Of a stretch of 37,854 nt of DNA, positions 20,387 to 29,890 are shown in pieces. The notes under the pieces are model-generated. The model was not told the DNA's origin, did no database searches, and worked only from the letters and a program-made list of their open reading frames with translations. The number at the start of each line of letters is the position of its first letter. Position 1 is the stretch's first letter. The position numbers were made by a program, and so were the translations under genes. The DNA is taken from positions 1-37,854 of the forward strand of contig NW_014577382.1 of assembly GCF_000485595.1 (NCBI RefSeq), given 5' to 3'. The stretch comes from Priapulus caudatus. Taxonomy: Eukaryota > Priapulida > Priapulimorpha > Priapulimorphida > Priapulidae.

Positions 20387-20562
20387 GACTGTACCCGTTT
20401 AACAAGGCAAGGCTCAAATATCGTCGTATACATGGGAGCTGCCAGTGGTTTCTTCTCTACGTCAATCTATATACTCCGTTTTTGCTGGTATAGAGCAACA
20501 TAAGCAGTACAATTTATAGTTTGATAGCACCAGGGGTTAATAATGACAAATTTATAATAATT

Positions 20563-20627
20563 TGACATAATTTGTCATTATTATCCCCTGATGTGCCATC
20601 AGGGGATAATAATGACAAATTATGTCA
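20563..20627. repeat. 31-bp perfect hairpin with 3-base loop
   Basis: TGACATAATTTGTCATTATT...CCCCTGATG (20563-20593), loop TGC, then the exact complement (20597-20627). A third related piece, CAGGGGTTAATAATGACAAA, precedes it at 20531-20550. It sits within the spacer of the 94-bp inverted repeat. Copy B retains the left stem but lacks the right. Confidence 0.9.
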
Positions 20628-20629
20628 GA

Positions 20630-20723
20630 TGTCCGGGTAGCCCCTCTAACTTCACTCTCACCCTCACCCTCACTTTTATCTGACCACACTCAACCGACCT
20701 ACTTTGTTACGCAACAGAGTCTG
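20630..20723 (-). repeat. Perfect 94-bp inverted repeat, right arm
   Basis: Complement of 20293-20386. It is itself an inverted relative of the exon-1-end repeat units, since the left arm contains the ACTCTGTTGCGTAACAAAGT block in the position of GATGTGCGTGCTTAAGAAGG. Confidence 0.9.
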
Positions 20724-21443
20724 CATTCGGTAAAGCACCACGAGCATGAATCTAGAACGCAACTGACCTATATGCGGGCATTACGTTCAGAGACGAACTA
20801 AACGACTGGAAAGTACGGTCGATTGAAGTGATTACGGCGTGCAGGGGAACTCTCTATTCGCCAAACTCGCGGATTTGTGTGTGTTTCAGCATCGATAGCC
20901 TGTCACTGCCACTGACATCTACACGGGTTGGTATTTAGCTGTGACGCAGACATTATACGCTAGTTGAAGAATATTTCCGATAATGTCGGATAGAAACTAT
21001 TATATGGTTAGAATGGTATATGGGTAGAATCTATTTCCTAACACCTACACACATCCTATACACTTACACACACCCAGATCACCGAATTCCTCTGGGTAAG
21101 CGTTCATCCACTTTACGACGAAAAGCTTGGTAAATGCTGGGTGCAGTGTTCATATGAAATGCTTCATCTATTATCTCTTTATTTATTATTTAATTCAGTT
21201 ACTTTCATGCGAAATTAAATATTGGCCACATGTGCCAATATGACACACGAAATGATCTTACTATTCTCGAGTTAAATAATTCAGCAAGCATTCACCGCAT
21301 CGCGTGTTTGTTTGTTTTTGTACGCCGACGCTGTTTACCGTGTTGACCGCTGTTCGTTGTTGTTTACCTTGACGCGTACGTACAAACTAGACGCTACATC
21401 TGCATTGTAGTTACATCGTGCATACACTAACTCTACTTTGCAG

Positions 21444-21959
21444 GAGCCGTGCACGTGTCTCGCCGACCAACAGAGATGCGACAATGGAAACTGCGTTGCC
21501 ATGAGCGACCGTTGCCCGGGCGCGTGCCGCCCGGACGAGCGCATGTGCCCGAACGTCACGTGTGTCGCCGCTGGCGCGCTCTGTCCGGGCGAGTGCGCGG
21601 ACTTCCGCTGCGATGACGGCACGTGTCTTGACGCCGCCTTCATCTGCGACTCGGTCGCCGACTGCGCCGACGCCGCCGACGAGAGAAACTGCACTGCCGA
21701 CCGCGAATGCACGCGGGAACAGTTCGCGTGCGCCGACGGCGGTAACGCGACGTGCATCCGCGCCGCCTGGCGGTGCGACGGAACGGCGAACTGCGCCGAC
21801 GGCGGCGACGAGGTCGATTGTCCGCTGACGCTCAGCAAGGGTCAGTGGATTCTCATCGCCTTCTCGACGCTCGTCGCCATCGTCGCTGGCGCCGTCGTCG
21901 CGTGGAACTACAGGAATCTATGCAAGATGTCGGGCGAGTCACAGACGACGACCGCCTAA
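21444..21959 (+). CDS. LDLa-domain single-pass membrane protein, exon 2
   Basis: This exon encodes residues 91-261. The acceptor CTCTACTTTGCAG ends at 21443 and the frame is phase 0. Residues 95-141 hold two shortened LDLa-like modules with cysteine spacing x6, x4, x6, x3 (C95, 102, 107, 114; C118, 125, 130, 137). Complete LDLa modules follow at 141-173 (motif DSVADCADAADERNC) and 179-216 (motif DGTANCADGGDEVDC). NVT (127) and NAT (191) are possible glycosylation sites. A hydrophobic membrane segment spans about 225-244 (WILIAFSTLVAIVAGAVVAW), then a tail of 17 residues with NYRNLCK and a Ser/Thr-rich end. Stop TAA is at 21957-21959. It is a type I membrane protein by inference. The shortened modules lack the calcium-binding lobe, so the protein differs from standard LDLa receptors of similar size. 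Confidence 0.85.
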   Translation, partial: EPCTCLADQQRCDNGNCVAMSDRCPGACRPDERMCPNVTCVAAGALCPGECADFRCDDGTCLDAAFICDSVADCADAADERNCTADRECTREQFACADGGNATCIRAAWRCDGTANCADGGDEVDCPLTLSKGQWILIAFSTLVAIVAGAVVAWNYRNLCKMSGESQTTTA

Positions 21960-21979
21960 AGATGAGTGCCGTGACTCTT

Positions 21980-22142
21980 TCATCACGGTACGTGCCAGAC
22001 TGTCACCTCTCATCACGGTGCGTGACGAGAGCGTGATCTCTCATCACGGTGCGTGCCAGGCCGTGACCTCTCATCACGGTGCGTGACAGACCGTGACCTC
22101 TCATCACGGTGCGTGCCAGAGTGTGAGCTCTCATCACAGTGG
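21980..22142 (+). repeat. 30-bp minisatellite in the 3' UTR, copy A
   Basis: TCATCACGGTGCGTG...-type units start at 21980, 22010, 22041, 22071, 22101 and 22131, the last with CACAGT. The array begins 21 bp after the LDLa stop codon, so it should be transcribed. Copy B has it at about 29713-29890. Confidence 0.9.
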
Positions 22143-23220
22143 ATTGTTGTCACGGATAACGCTGTCCTGGGAAACATTGTGTTGTTGTCACGCTTCGGCT
22201 GAAGCGTGCGTGGATTTGTTCACATGATGGCCACGTCGGTGCTCTTGCTGGCTGTCCGAAATTGCAAAAAGAAACTTGCCAAGAACTGTTCATCTACTGT
22301 GTAGGTGGCTTTCGCGCGCTCGTGTTGGAAAGGTTCGCACCAACAAACAACAGTCACGCGAGTGTTAGCGCGCGACGTGAGATGCTTACGCACATCATCG
22401 CTGCTAGCACAGGAGAAGCTTTCTCATCATTATACTATTAGACGCAGTTGCATTGCATTCCCACCGCCGCATTATAAGGCAGCTCTTACGTGCGGGCGAG
22501 ATTGTCCACTAGGTGGCGTAGCGTGTCGTATCGTCTGGCTCACGTATCGCATGTACTATGTCATGCCCTGTTTAATCCATTCGATTCGTTCCCGCGTTAA
22601 ATCAGTTCTAATTACAGACGGAAAATTGCTAAATTCTTGTACGGCTCGACTCTGGCTAGCCCGCTGAACTAGCGCGTGGGTGATCGTGCATACCATAGCG
22701 GTGTTAGTGTGGGGACGTTACCTGCACAATAGTGAGTCTGTGCAATACTACCGGCATTGTATAGTACGATGTTTAGAGAGCAACGCCGAGAAAAGCTATC
22801 AGGTCCAGTTGCATCAAATGTGACGGCTTGGCACGAGTTACTGTTGACAACGACATCGCCTGTCGTTGTTCGATGACAGAAGGACACGCACGCACGTTGA
22901 GGACATGCGCCTAAGGCTGTCATCTATTAATGCTGTCTGTTGCTGTCGCTGGCTGTGGCTGCTAGCGCTGTTATATTGCTCTCCCGTTACCTGTTCACGC
23001 TGCCTGTAGCTTTTAGCATGCTGGTTGGCGGTTTTGTTATCTTGCGTGGCTTCAACTGCGATCACTTGCCAACAGTATGTGGTAGAAAAGGTTATCTGCA
23101 CTTGACGGCAATTTAAACAGGCGCGCCGATGGGTCTGAATAGGAGTTACTTTATGAATATTCTGTTGGCAAGGGTCCCGCATAAACGCGGTAATTTATTC
23201 AGAAATAATTGATTACGTTC
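22143..23220. other. No gene recognised; shared downstream flank
   Basis: No domain in any frame. It is colinear with 29890-31010 at high similarity, apart from indels. The transcript end cannot be placed. Confidence 0.5.
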
Positions 23221-23235
23221 AAGAGCTATTTGCCG

Positions 23236-23271
23236 GCGTGTGTGTGTAAGTGTGTGTGTGTGGGGAGGGGG

Positions 23272-23314
<43 letters not shown>

Positions 23315-23403
23315 TGTGAGTGTGAGTGTGTGTGTGTGTATGTATGTATGTGTGCGCGCGCGTATGTGTGTGCATGCGCGTGTGTGTACGTGTTTGCGCG
23401 TGT
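23236..23403. repeat. GT and GA microsatellites; right end of copy A
   Basis: GT, GA and GTAT runs. Copy A and copy B stop matching right after GCGCGTGTG at about 23403 and 31141. Confidence 0.9.
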
Positions 23404-24420
23404 GATCGCGATATAGTTCCGCCGAAATATCGTCAATAATCGGAAACACGCTGACATAGTTATGTATGTATTAGTTTGATGTCGTTTCATCGTTAACCTA
23501 TTACACAACTCGTTGGAGCATCACGACCGCGGAATCACTGTATTCCCGCACGCCGGTGCGCGCGCGTTCCTGTTATACGTGACGTAAAAAATGATATTCA
23601 TTATCTACGTGATCTTCCACGCCAGATCTAAGGATCACTCGCTCTGATGCGTTTGTGTAATGCTGCGGCGGAGGATGTATGTGTGATTATATTACGACAG
23701 TATAATCTAATTGCCCGGCAGGATGTGACCAACGATCTGCGTGCGATGTTTCCGGGGGTTTCCGCAGCCGCCATTCTCCGTGCTTCTGCGGTGAAATTCC
23801 TTATCGGCCGACCGTAAATCGAGATAGCTAGGCCGCCGACAAAATGCAATCTCGCACAGTGCGACCGCGCAGCCTATAAGATCCGGCTGCCATCGTAACC
23901 ACTTTGCCGCCGCGAGTTGGTCGCCGTGACAGCGCGTGCGCGTTGCAGCGGGGGGCCTCTCTCGCGTCTTCTTTCTACAGCATGTCTGATGATGGCGCTC
24001 GCACGCGCACAGTGGTTCCCCTGCGAATCAGATTTCTCCGAGAGAGAGAGAGAGGGAGAGCGCGCGCACACTCGTGGTTTCAGTAGGACACCGATTACCA
24101 AAGCTGGACGCTGGTCGCTATGTCCGTCGATCGTCCGCCCGCTCGCGCTACAGCCGCCCGTGATCGACGACCGGCCACCGATCGATGATGACGAACAACA
24201 CATATTGACGGCGACAGGCGAGGCCTTGTCGGCGGCCGTCGGTAGTCGCTGCCAGTGTATTATAATTATGACCCAATTTTGCCGCTAATTCTGAAAGCCG
24301 TCGTGACTGTCGGCGATCATATGTCGCCCGCCTCGGTCGCCAGAGTGCAAGCGGCGACATTAACGCGACAAACACGACCGGCTGAAATGCCGATGACAGT
24401 CGCAGACGATGACGAGCTGA
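23404..24420. other. Unique spacer between locus copies
   Basis: No second copy in the window. CpG-rich at 23880-24350 with a short GA run. Open frames on both strands overlap and lack domains. Confidence 0.6.
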
Positions 24421-24880
24421 GATCATGACGATAGTAGAAAATCAAGCGATGAGCAACTGACACCATGACGATATGAATAAACCAAGCCATGACAGTCTGA
24501 AACCACGACGATAGTAGCAGGGAAAGCCATGACAATCTGAGACCATGACGACAGTAGCAGGGAAAGCCATGACAATCTGAGACCATGACGACAGTAGCAG
24601 GGCAAGCCATGACAATCTAAAGCCATGACAATCTGAGACCATGACGACAGTAGCAGGGCAAGCCATGACAATCTGAGACCATGACGACAGTAGCAGGGCA
24701 AGCCATGACAATCTAAGACCATGACGACAGTAGCAAGACAAGCTATGACAATCTGGGACCATGACGATAGTAGGAAGACAAACCATGCCAACTTGAGACC
24801 ATGACGATAGTAAGAAGTAAAACCATGACCATCTGAGACCATGACGATAGCAGCAGGGCAAGCGATGACCAGTTAAAATG
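24421..24880. repeat. 40-bp minisatellite, first family, copy B
   Basis: Eleven units of 40 bp start with GACCATGACGACAGTAGCAG and end CATGACAATCTGA. One 16-bp partial unit is inserted at 24621-24636. Outer units are more diverged than the central ones, as expected for a decaying tandem array. Confidence 0.95.
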
Positions 24881-24942
24881 ACGACGACCGTACCGTGACA
24901 AACTGCGTCTAGCTTAGATGCCAACGAAATGACCGAGATGGC

Positions 24943-25112
24943 GACGACGGTGGCACTACATGCGACAATCAGCGGAGACGATTACGACAGTGACACTACA
25001 TATGACAATCAGCGGAGACGATGACGCCAGTGACACTACATATGACAATCAGCGGAGACGATGACGACAGTGACACTACATATGACAATCAGCGGAGACG
25101 ATGACGACAGTG
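24943..25112. repeat. 40-bp minisatellite, second related family, copy B
   Basis: About four units, GACGACAGTGACACTACATA then TGACAATCAGCGGAGACGAT, also 40 bp. They share GACGACAGT and TGACAATC with the first family at the same phase, so both derive from one ancestral unit. Confidence 0.9.
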
Positions 25113-25309
25113 CGTCGCAGCTGTCAGCTAGCTTTCTGGACGCCGTTATTAAAGCCAATTATCGTGTTCACTGCCTGACCGACTACGAATGCTTGCCCAC
25201 GCCCCGCATATATAAACACTGCGTACATGTAAGGCCAGCTGAGCAGAAAGTAAGGACTGTAAATGCATTGTCGCAGTAGGCTAGCCGGCGACTTGTTTTT
25301 CGGGTGATA

Positions 25310-25503
25310 CTCCATTAGGAGTGCTCCCAACTTTAATGTCATTAATGGACATAATAACATATATATTATATAATTATTATTATGGTAATATATTAGTTTG
25401 TGGTTTAATGTCATTTAGGTTAGGGTTAGGGTTAGGGTTAGGATTATCAATCATTAATCATTAATCATTAATGATATCAAAGTTGGGAACACTCCTAATG
25501 GAG
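25310..25503. mobile_element. 194-bp MITE carrying telomere-like TTAGGG repeats
   Basis: Inverted ends CTCCATTAGGAGTGCTCCCA and its counterpart at 25470-25503 (complement CTCCATTAGGAGTGTTCCCA), about 40 bp each. Ten-base direct repeats GTTTTTCGGG lie outside at 25295-25304 and 25513-25522 and may be target duplications. The core holds TTAGGTTAGGGTTAGGGTTA-type repeats (25417-25442). No open frame. Confidence 0.7.
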
Positions 25504-25609
25504 CGTTAGCCAGTTTTTCGGGATGTTACAGCAGCTCTCCTCCGCTCCTCTGCAACCACTGCAATTCCTCGTCCCTCTCTCTCGCGCTTTCTGTACACAC
25601 GCTCAACAC

Positions 25610-25762
25610 ACAACACACACCACACACACACACACACACACACCACACACACACCACACACACACACCACACACACACAAACATAAATACACACACACGC
25701 TCGCACGCACGCACGCGCGCGCACACACACACACAAACACACAACATAATACACACACGCGC

Positions 25763-25823
<61 letters not shown>

Positions 25824-25830
25824 CACACAG
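25610..25830. repeat. (CA)n and (GCAC)n compound microsatellite, copy B
   Basis: CA runs and a GCAC run of about 13 units. Cys/Val and His/Thr open frames are artefacts. Confidence 0.95.
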
Positions 25831-26039
25831 AGCGAGAGAGAGAGACATTGTCTGTTCATCTGCTAAAAAACCGGTGCATAATTTCCATCAATTAATTATT
25901 AGAGCGGGTCTCAAATTAGAACGCGATCAATTTAATGGCAGATTATGCATATATTATCAATAAATTAAAACAAATTAAATTTTGTTCGTGTGTTCGTTAC
26001 ACCCGAAGGAGTGCGTGTTCTGCAAAATATACAACGATT

Positions 26040-26040
<1 letters not shown>

Positions 26041-26086
<46 letters not shown>

Positions 26087-26119
26087 CTCTCTCTTCTCTC
26101 TCTCTACTCTCTCTCTCTA

Positions 26120-26173
<54 letters not shown>

Positions 26174-26258
26174 CTAACTTCTCGCTTCGCTCCATCTCCC
26201 CCTCTCTATCTTATATTTCTCTCTCCCTCTCTCTCTTTATCTATCTCTCTCTCACACA
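26041..26258. repeat. CT-rich microsatellite, copy B
   Basis: Long CT run grading to interrupted CT. Confidence 0.95.
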
Positions 26259-26278
26259 CACCACACTCACATATGTAT

Positions 26279-26283
26279 ATGTA

Positions 26284-26317
<34 letters not shown>

Positions 26318-26318
26318 T
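26279..26318. repeat. (TA)n microsatellite, copy B
   Basis: TA run before the GC-rich patch, as in copy A. Confidence 0.95.
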
Positions 26319-26339
26319 GCGACGCCAGCCGTGGCTGCT

Positions 26340-26470
26340 GTTATGAGCGCCCCGGCCCCACGCGCGTCGGCGTGAGCGTGGGCGTCGGCGTGGGCGTGCG
26401 TCGGCCCAGCGTGACGACGCGTCCTCGTGCCACGCTACGCGCATGCGCACCGAAGCACGACGAACAAGCC
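26340..26470 (+). promoter_or_regulatory. GC-rich promoter-like patch, copy B
   Basis: EGR-type GCGTGGGCG at 26376-26384 and 26388-26396. NRF1-type CGCGCATGCGCA at 26438-26449. Same spacing as copy A. Confidence 0.4.
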
Positions 26471-26588
26471 AGCCCCGCCAGCGTTGCATTTGTTACAATA
26501 GCCCGTGTGAGCACGCAGGTCGAGCAGCTGCCTGCACGATGGCGTCCGCAGCGACGCCGAGTCACCACCGCGCCTTTCGGTGAAGCCT

Positions 26589-27030
26589 TTCGGCGGTCGT
26601 ATCGCCAAAGAAGAAGCTTCGGCGGCCGTGCCCGCAAAGAAGAAAGAAAACCTCAGCGTAGTTATCCGCAAGAAGAAAGAAACCTCGGCGGTAGTATCCG
26701 CAAAGAAGAAGAAACCTCGGCGGTAGTATCTGCCAAAGAAGAAAGAAGCCTCGGCGGTAGTATCCCGCAAAGAAGAAGAAACCTCGGCGGCCGTGTCCGC
26801 AAGTAAGAAAGAAACCTTAGGGGCGTAAATATCCAAAGAAAGAAAGAAACACTCAGCGCGTAGTATGCCGCAAAGAAGAAAAGAAATCTTGCAGGTAGTA
26901 TCCGCTAGAAAGAAAGAAAACCTCAGCAGGTAGTATCCGCAAAGAGAAAGAAACCTCAGCGGTAGTATCCGCAAAGTAGAAGAAAAAAGTCTCGGCTGTA
27001 AGTAATCCGAAAGATGAGAAAGAAGTTTAG
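26589..27030. repeat. 33-bp minisatellite, copy B (indel-rich)
   Basis: The same array as 18449-18879 with frequent one-base indels, so the long open frames seen in copy A are broken. Confidence 0.85.
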
Positions 27031-27167
27031 CTTCTCGCGGGGTCTTCAGCGCGTGTAAGTGGAACGCTCACGCGCGTGTAAGAGCACCACTGGTGTCCGC
27101 CGACGCGTGAAGAGAGGCTGGTGGATCGCGCCAGAAGGGTCCTGACTCGCTCATCCATCTAGTAGAA

Positions 27168-27352
27168 GCACAGCAGTCAGCAGGAAGAGCCAGAGAAGCC
27201 ACAGTTATACTGTAGTGGTAGCCGCACTTCAGAAGGAGGAGGCAGGCAGCCGCAGCAAACAGGAGCAACAGCAGCAGCAAACAACAGCAGCTAGCAGCCC
27301 AACAACAACAGCAAGGCAGTCAGCAACAGGCAGCAGCAGCAGCAGCACGTGC
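27168..27352. repeat. CAG/CAA tract, copy B (indel-rich)
   Basis: CAG and CAA units with many interruptions. The pure (CAG)15 of copy A is not preserved. Confidence 0.85.
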
Positions 27353-27612
27353 GGAATTGAATGCCGAGAGAGGGCGTGCCCCGAGCACGGAGCCATAAGG
27401 TCTGCGTAACACTCAACCTGTCTAACTTCGCTTGCCTATATACACGCACGTGACGCGGCATCGCCCACATCGTGGAATGGCACGCTCCGTAACCCTATCA
27501 AACCAGCATGCCAGCACACCATCGCGCCACATCGAACGCGGGCGCTTCCCTTCCTATCCCCTTCATCACCTTCGTCGCCATCCGCGAGAAGATGCAGGGG
27601 GTGCGAACCAAT

Positions 27613-27894
27613 ATGGATGCCCTCAGTCGCAGCTGCGTTGGCCCTGCTCATATGCAGTCGCCACGGTCGATGCGTCGCGGCGCAGGCGACACCGGCGGTG
27701 ACACGCTGCAACGTCCGACGAACTTCGTATGTGATAGCGGCGTCTGCATTTGGCTTGGAGTGGCGCTGCGACGGACTCGACGACTGCCGGCGAACCGACA
27801 GCGACGAACAGAACTGCGACACGCGGCATCTGGAAGTGTAGGCCGACGAAGCGAGAGACGCTTGTACCGGAACGGATGTGCGTGCTTAAGCAAG
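27613..27894 (+). pseudogene. LDLa membrane protein exon 1, broken copy
   Basis: Corresponds to 19438-19707. The ATG (27613), the signal-peptide region, the first LDLa module and the donor (AAG then GTGAGG after 27894) are recognisable, but one-base indels shift the frame repeatedly, for example after the first dozen codons and around the calcium-site motif. The length is 282 instead of 270 bases. Given the surrounding noise, sequencing error is more likely than true gene decay, so the label pseudogene is provisional. Confidence 0.7.
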
Positions 27895-28004
27895 GTGAGG
27901 TCCAGGTGTTGCGTCGATGAGGGTAAGGTTGAAAGACAGAAAGAGACAGAACGACAGACAGACAGACAAAGAGAGAGATGGAGGAAAGAGGAGACAGGCA
28001 AAAG

Positions 28005-28030
28005 GTATTGGATTTTTCCCCCCTTCCCAG
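28005..28030 (+). other. 26-bp insertion specific to copy B, GT...AG-like
   Basis: GTATTGGATTTTT then CCCCCCTTCCCAG, inserted between AAAG and GTGAGAG relative to copy A (near 19820). It starts with GT and ends in a pyrimidine tract plus AG, like a splice acceptor, but it is far too short for an animal intron. Confidence 0.5.
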
Positions 28031-28562
28031 GTGAGAGAGAGAGAGAGCAGAGCAGTGAGAGAGAGGATGGAGAGAGAGAGAAATGAGAGAGTTGAGAGAG
28101 AGAGAGAGACGGAGTGAGTAGAGAGAGTGATAGTGAGGGAAGGGAAAGGTCGGTTTAATAACCGTTTTGCTTGGTAATAGAGCAAACAATAAGCATACAA
28201 TTATAGTTTGATAGCAACGCAGGGTTAATAATGACAAATTATAATAATTGTGACATAATTTGTATTATTATCGCCTTGATGGCCCTCTAACTTCACTGCT
28301 CAGCCCTCACCCTCACTTTTATCTGACCACACTCAACCGACCCATACTTTGTTTACGCAACAGAGTCTGCATTCGGTAAAGCGCGACGAGCCATGAATCT
28401 AGAAACCAACTGACCCTATATGCGGGCGCATTACGCCTTCAGAGACGAACAAAGCACCGTCGAACAGTACGGTCGACTTGAAGTGATTACGGCGTGACAG
28501 GGAACTCTATTCGGCAAAGCTCGCGATTCATTGTGTTGTTCAGCATCGATAGCGTCCTGTCA

Positions 28563-28584
28563 CCCCCCCCCCCCCCCCCCCCCC
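28563..28584. repeat. Poly-C run, 22 bases, copy B only
   Basis: Copy A has ACTGCC at the matching place. Probably an assembly or read artefact. Confidence 0.8.
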
Positions 28585-29142
28585 GCACTGACTCTACACG
28601 GGTTGGTATTAGGCTTGTGGACGCAGACATTATACTGCCTAGTTGTTAAGAATCATTTTCGATAATGTCGGATAGAATACTTTATATGGCTTAGAAATGG
28701 TATATGGCGTAGAATGCTATTTCAACACCTACACACATCCTATAACACTCCACACACGCCAGATCACCGAATTCCGTCTGGTAAGCGTTCATCCACTTTC
28801 GACGAAAAGCTTAGTAAAGCTCGGTGCAGTGTTCATACTGGAAATGCTTCCATCTGATTATCTCTTTATTTATTATTTAATTCAGTTACTTTTTCATGCG
28901 AAATAAAATATTGGCCACATGTGCCACATATGACACACGAAATGAATCTTACTATTCTCGAGTTAAATAATTCAGCAAGCATTTCGACCGCATACGCGTG
29001 TTTGTTTGTTTTGTGTACGGCGGACGCTGTTTACCGTGTTGACCGCTGTTCGTTGTTGTTTACCTGGACGCGGTACGTACAAACTAGACGACTAATCTGC
29101 ATTGTAAGTTACATCGTGCATACACTAACTTCTTGTTTGCAG

Positions 29143-29695
29143 AAGCCGTGGCACGTGGTCTCGCCGACACAGAGATGCGACAATGGAAACTGCGTTGCCA
29201 TGAGCGACCGTTGCCGTCGCGCGTGCGCCCGACGAGCGCATGTAGCCGAACGTCACGATGTGTCGACGCTGGCGCGCTCGTGCCGAGCGACGACGCGGCC
29301 GGTGCGCGGACTTCCGCTGCGCCGAACGGCACGTGTCTTGACGCGCCATTCCATCTGCGACTCGTCGCCGACTTGCGCCGACGCCGCCGACGGAGGAGAA
29401 ACTGCAGCTGCCCGACGCGATCGCACTCCAGCGCGAAACAGTCGGGTGCGCACGACGGCGGTAACGCGGACGCTGCATCGCGCCGCCTGGCGGTGCGAAC
29501 GGAACGGCGAACTGCGCCGACGGCGGCGACGAGGTCGATGTTCGCTGGACGCCCTCTAGCAAGGGTCAGTGGATTCTCATCGCCTTCTCGACGCTCGTCG
29601 CCAATTCGTCGCTGGCGCCGTTCGTCGCGGTGGCAACGTACAGGAGCTCTATGGCAAGATGATCGGGGCGAGTCACAGACGACGACCGTCCAAAG
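29143..29695 (+). pseudogene. LDLa membrane protein exon 2, broken copy
   Basis: Corresponds to 21444-21959. The acceptor (TTCTTGTTTGCAG to 29142) is kept. The modules are recognisable in pieces in all three frames, for example the DNGNCVAMSDRC part near 29175, but indels break the frame many times. The stop codon of copy A is replaced (ACCGTCCAAAG instead of ACCGCCTAAAG). The membrane segment and tail are also shifted. Error-rich sequence is the simplest explanation. Confidence 0.7.
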
Positions 29696-29712
29696 ATGAG
29701 GGGCCGTGACTC

Positions 29713-29890
29713 TTTCATCACGGTACGTGCCAGACTGTCACCTCTCATACACGGTGACGTGACGAGAGCAGTATCTCTCATTCACGGTGCGTGCCAGTGC
29801 CGGTGACCTCTCATCCACGTGGCGGACGTGACAGACCGTGACCTCTCATCACAGGTGCGTGCCAGAGATGTGAGCTCTCATTCACAGTGG
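29713..29890 (+). repeat. 30-bp minisatellite downstream of exon 2, copy B
   Basis: Same units as 21980-22142 with indels. Confidence 0.85.

Larger units (their letters stand above)
19677..20430 (+). repeat. Degraded tandem copies of the exon-1 end and its splice donor
   Basis: The sequence around the end of exon 1 (GGGATGTGCGTGCTTAAGAA then GGTGAGGGT) recurs inside the intron near 19931, 20090, 20213, 20287 and 20375, with decreasing similarity. The copies at 19932-19961 and 20214-20243 still read CSEGMCVLKK. The first keeps the GT donor (19962), the second has GC (20244), and the copy near 20091-20120 has AT. GA-rich tracts separate the copies. Copy B of the locus lacks all five. Confidence 0.75.
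16127..23403 (+). repeat. Copy A of the duplicated LDLa locus (~7.3 kb)
   Basis: Colinear with 24421-31142 from the 40-bp minisatellite through the MITE, CA, CT and TA repeats, promoter-like patch, 33-bp minisatellite, CAG tract, both exons, 3' minisatellite and GT repeat. Quality is poor at 16127-17350 (indels in the minisatellite) and good from about 18350 onward, where the gene is intact. Confidence 0.9.

Noticed and set aside
23874-24288. Overlapping frames of 109 and 123 codons in the spacer between copies
   Set aside because: CpG-rich sequence gives long frames on both strands. Neither shows a domain, and no splice-consistent gene model was found.
24423-24924. Long minus-strand protein with repeated LSWLALLLSSWSQ and MACPATVVMVSDCHG
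   Set aside because: It is the 40-bp minisatellite read through; since 40 is not a multiple of 3 the three frames follow each other in a 40-residue cycle.
27508-28086. 192-codon plus-strand frame across copy B exon 1
   Set aside because: A chance frame made by indels in error-rich sequence. The real exon frame is that of copy A.
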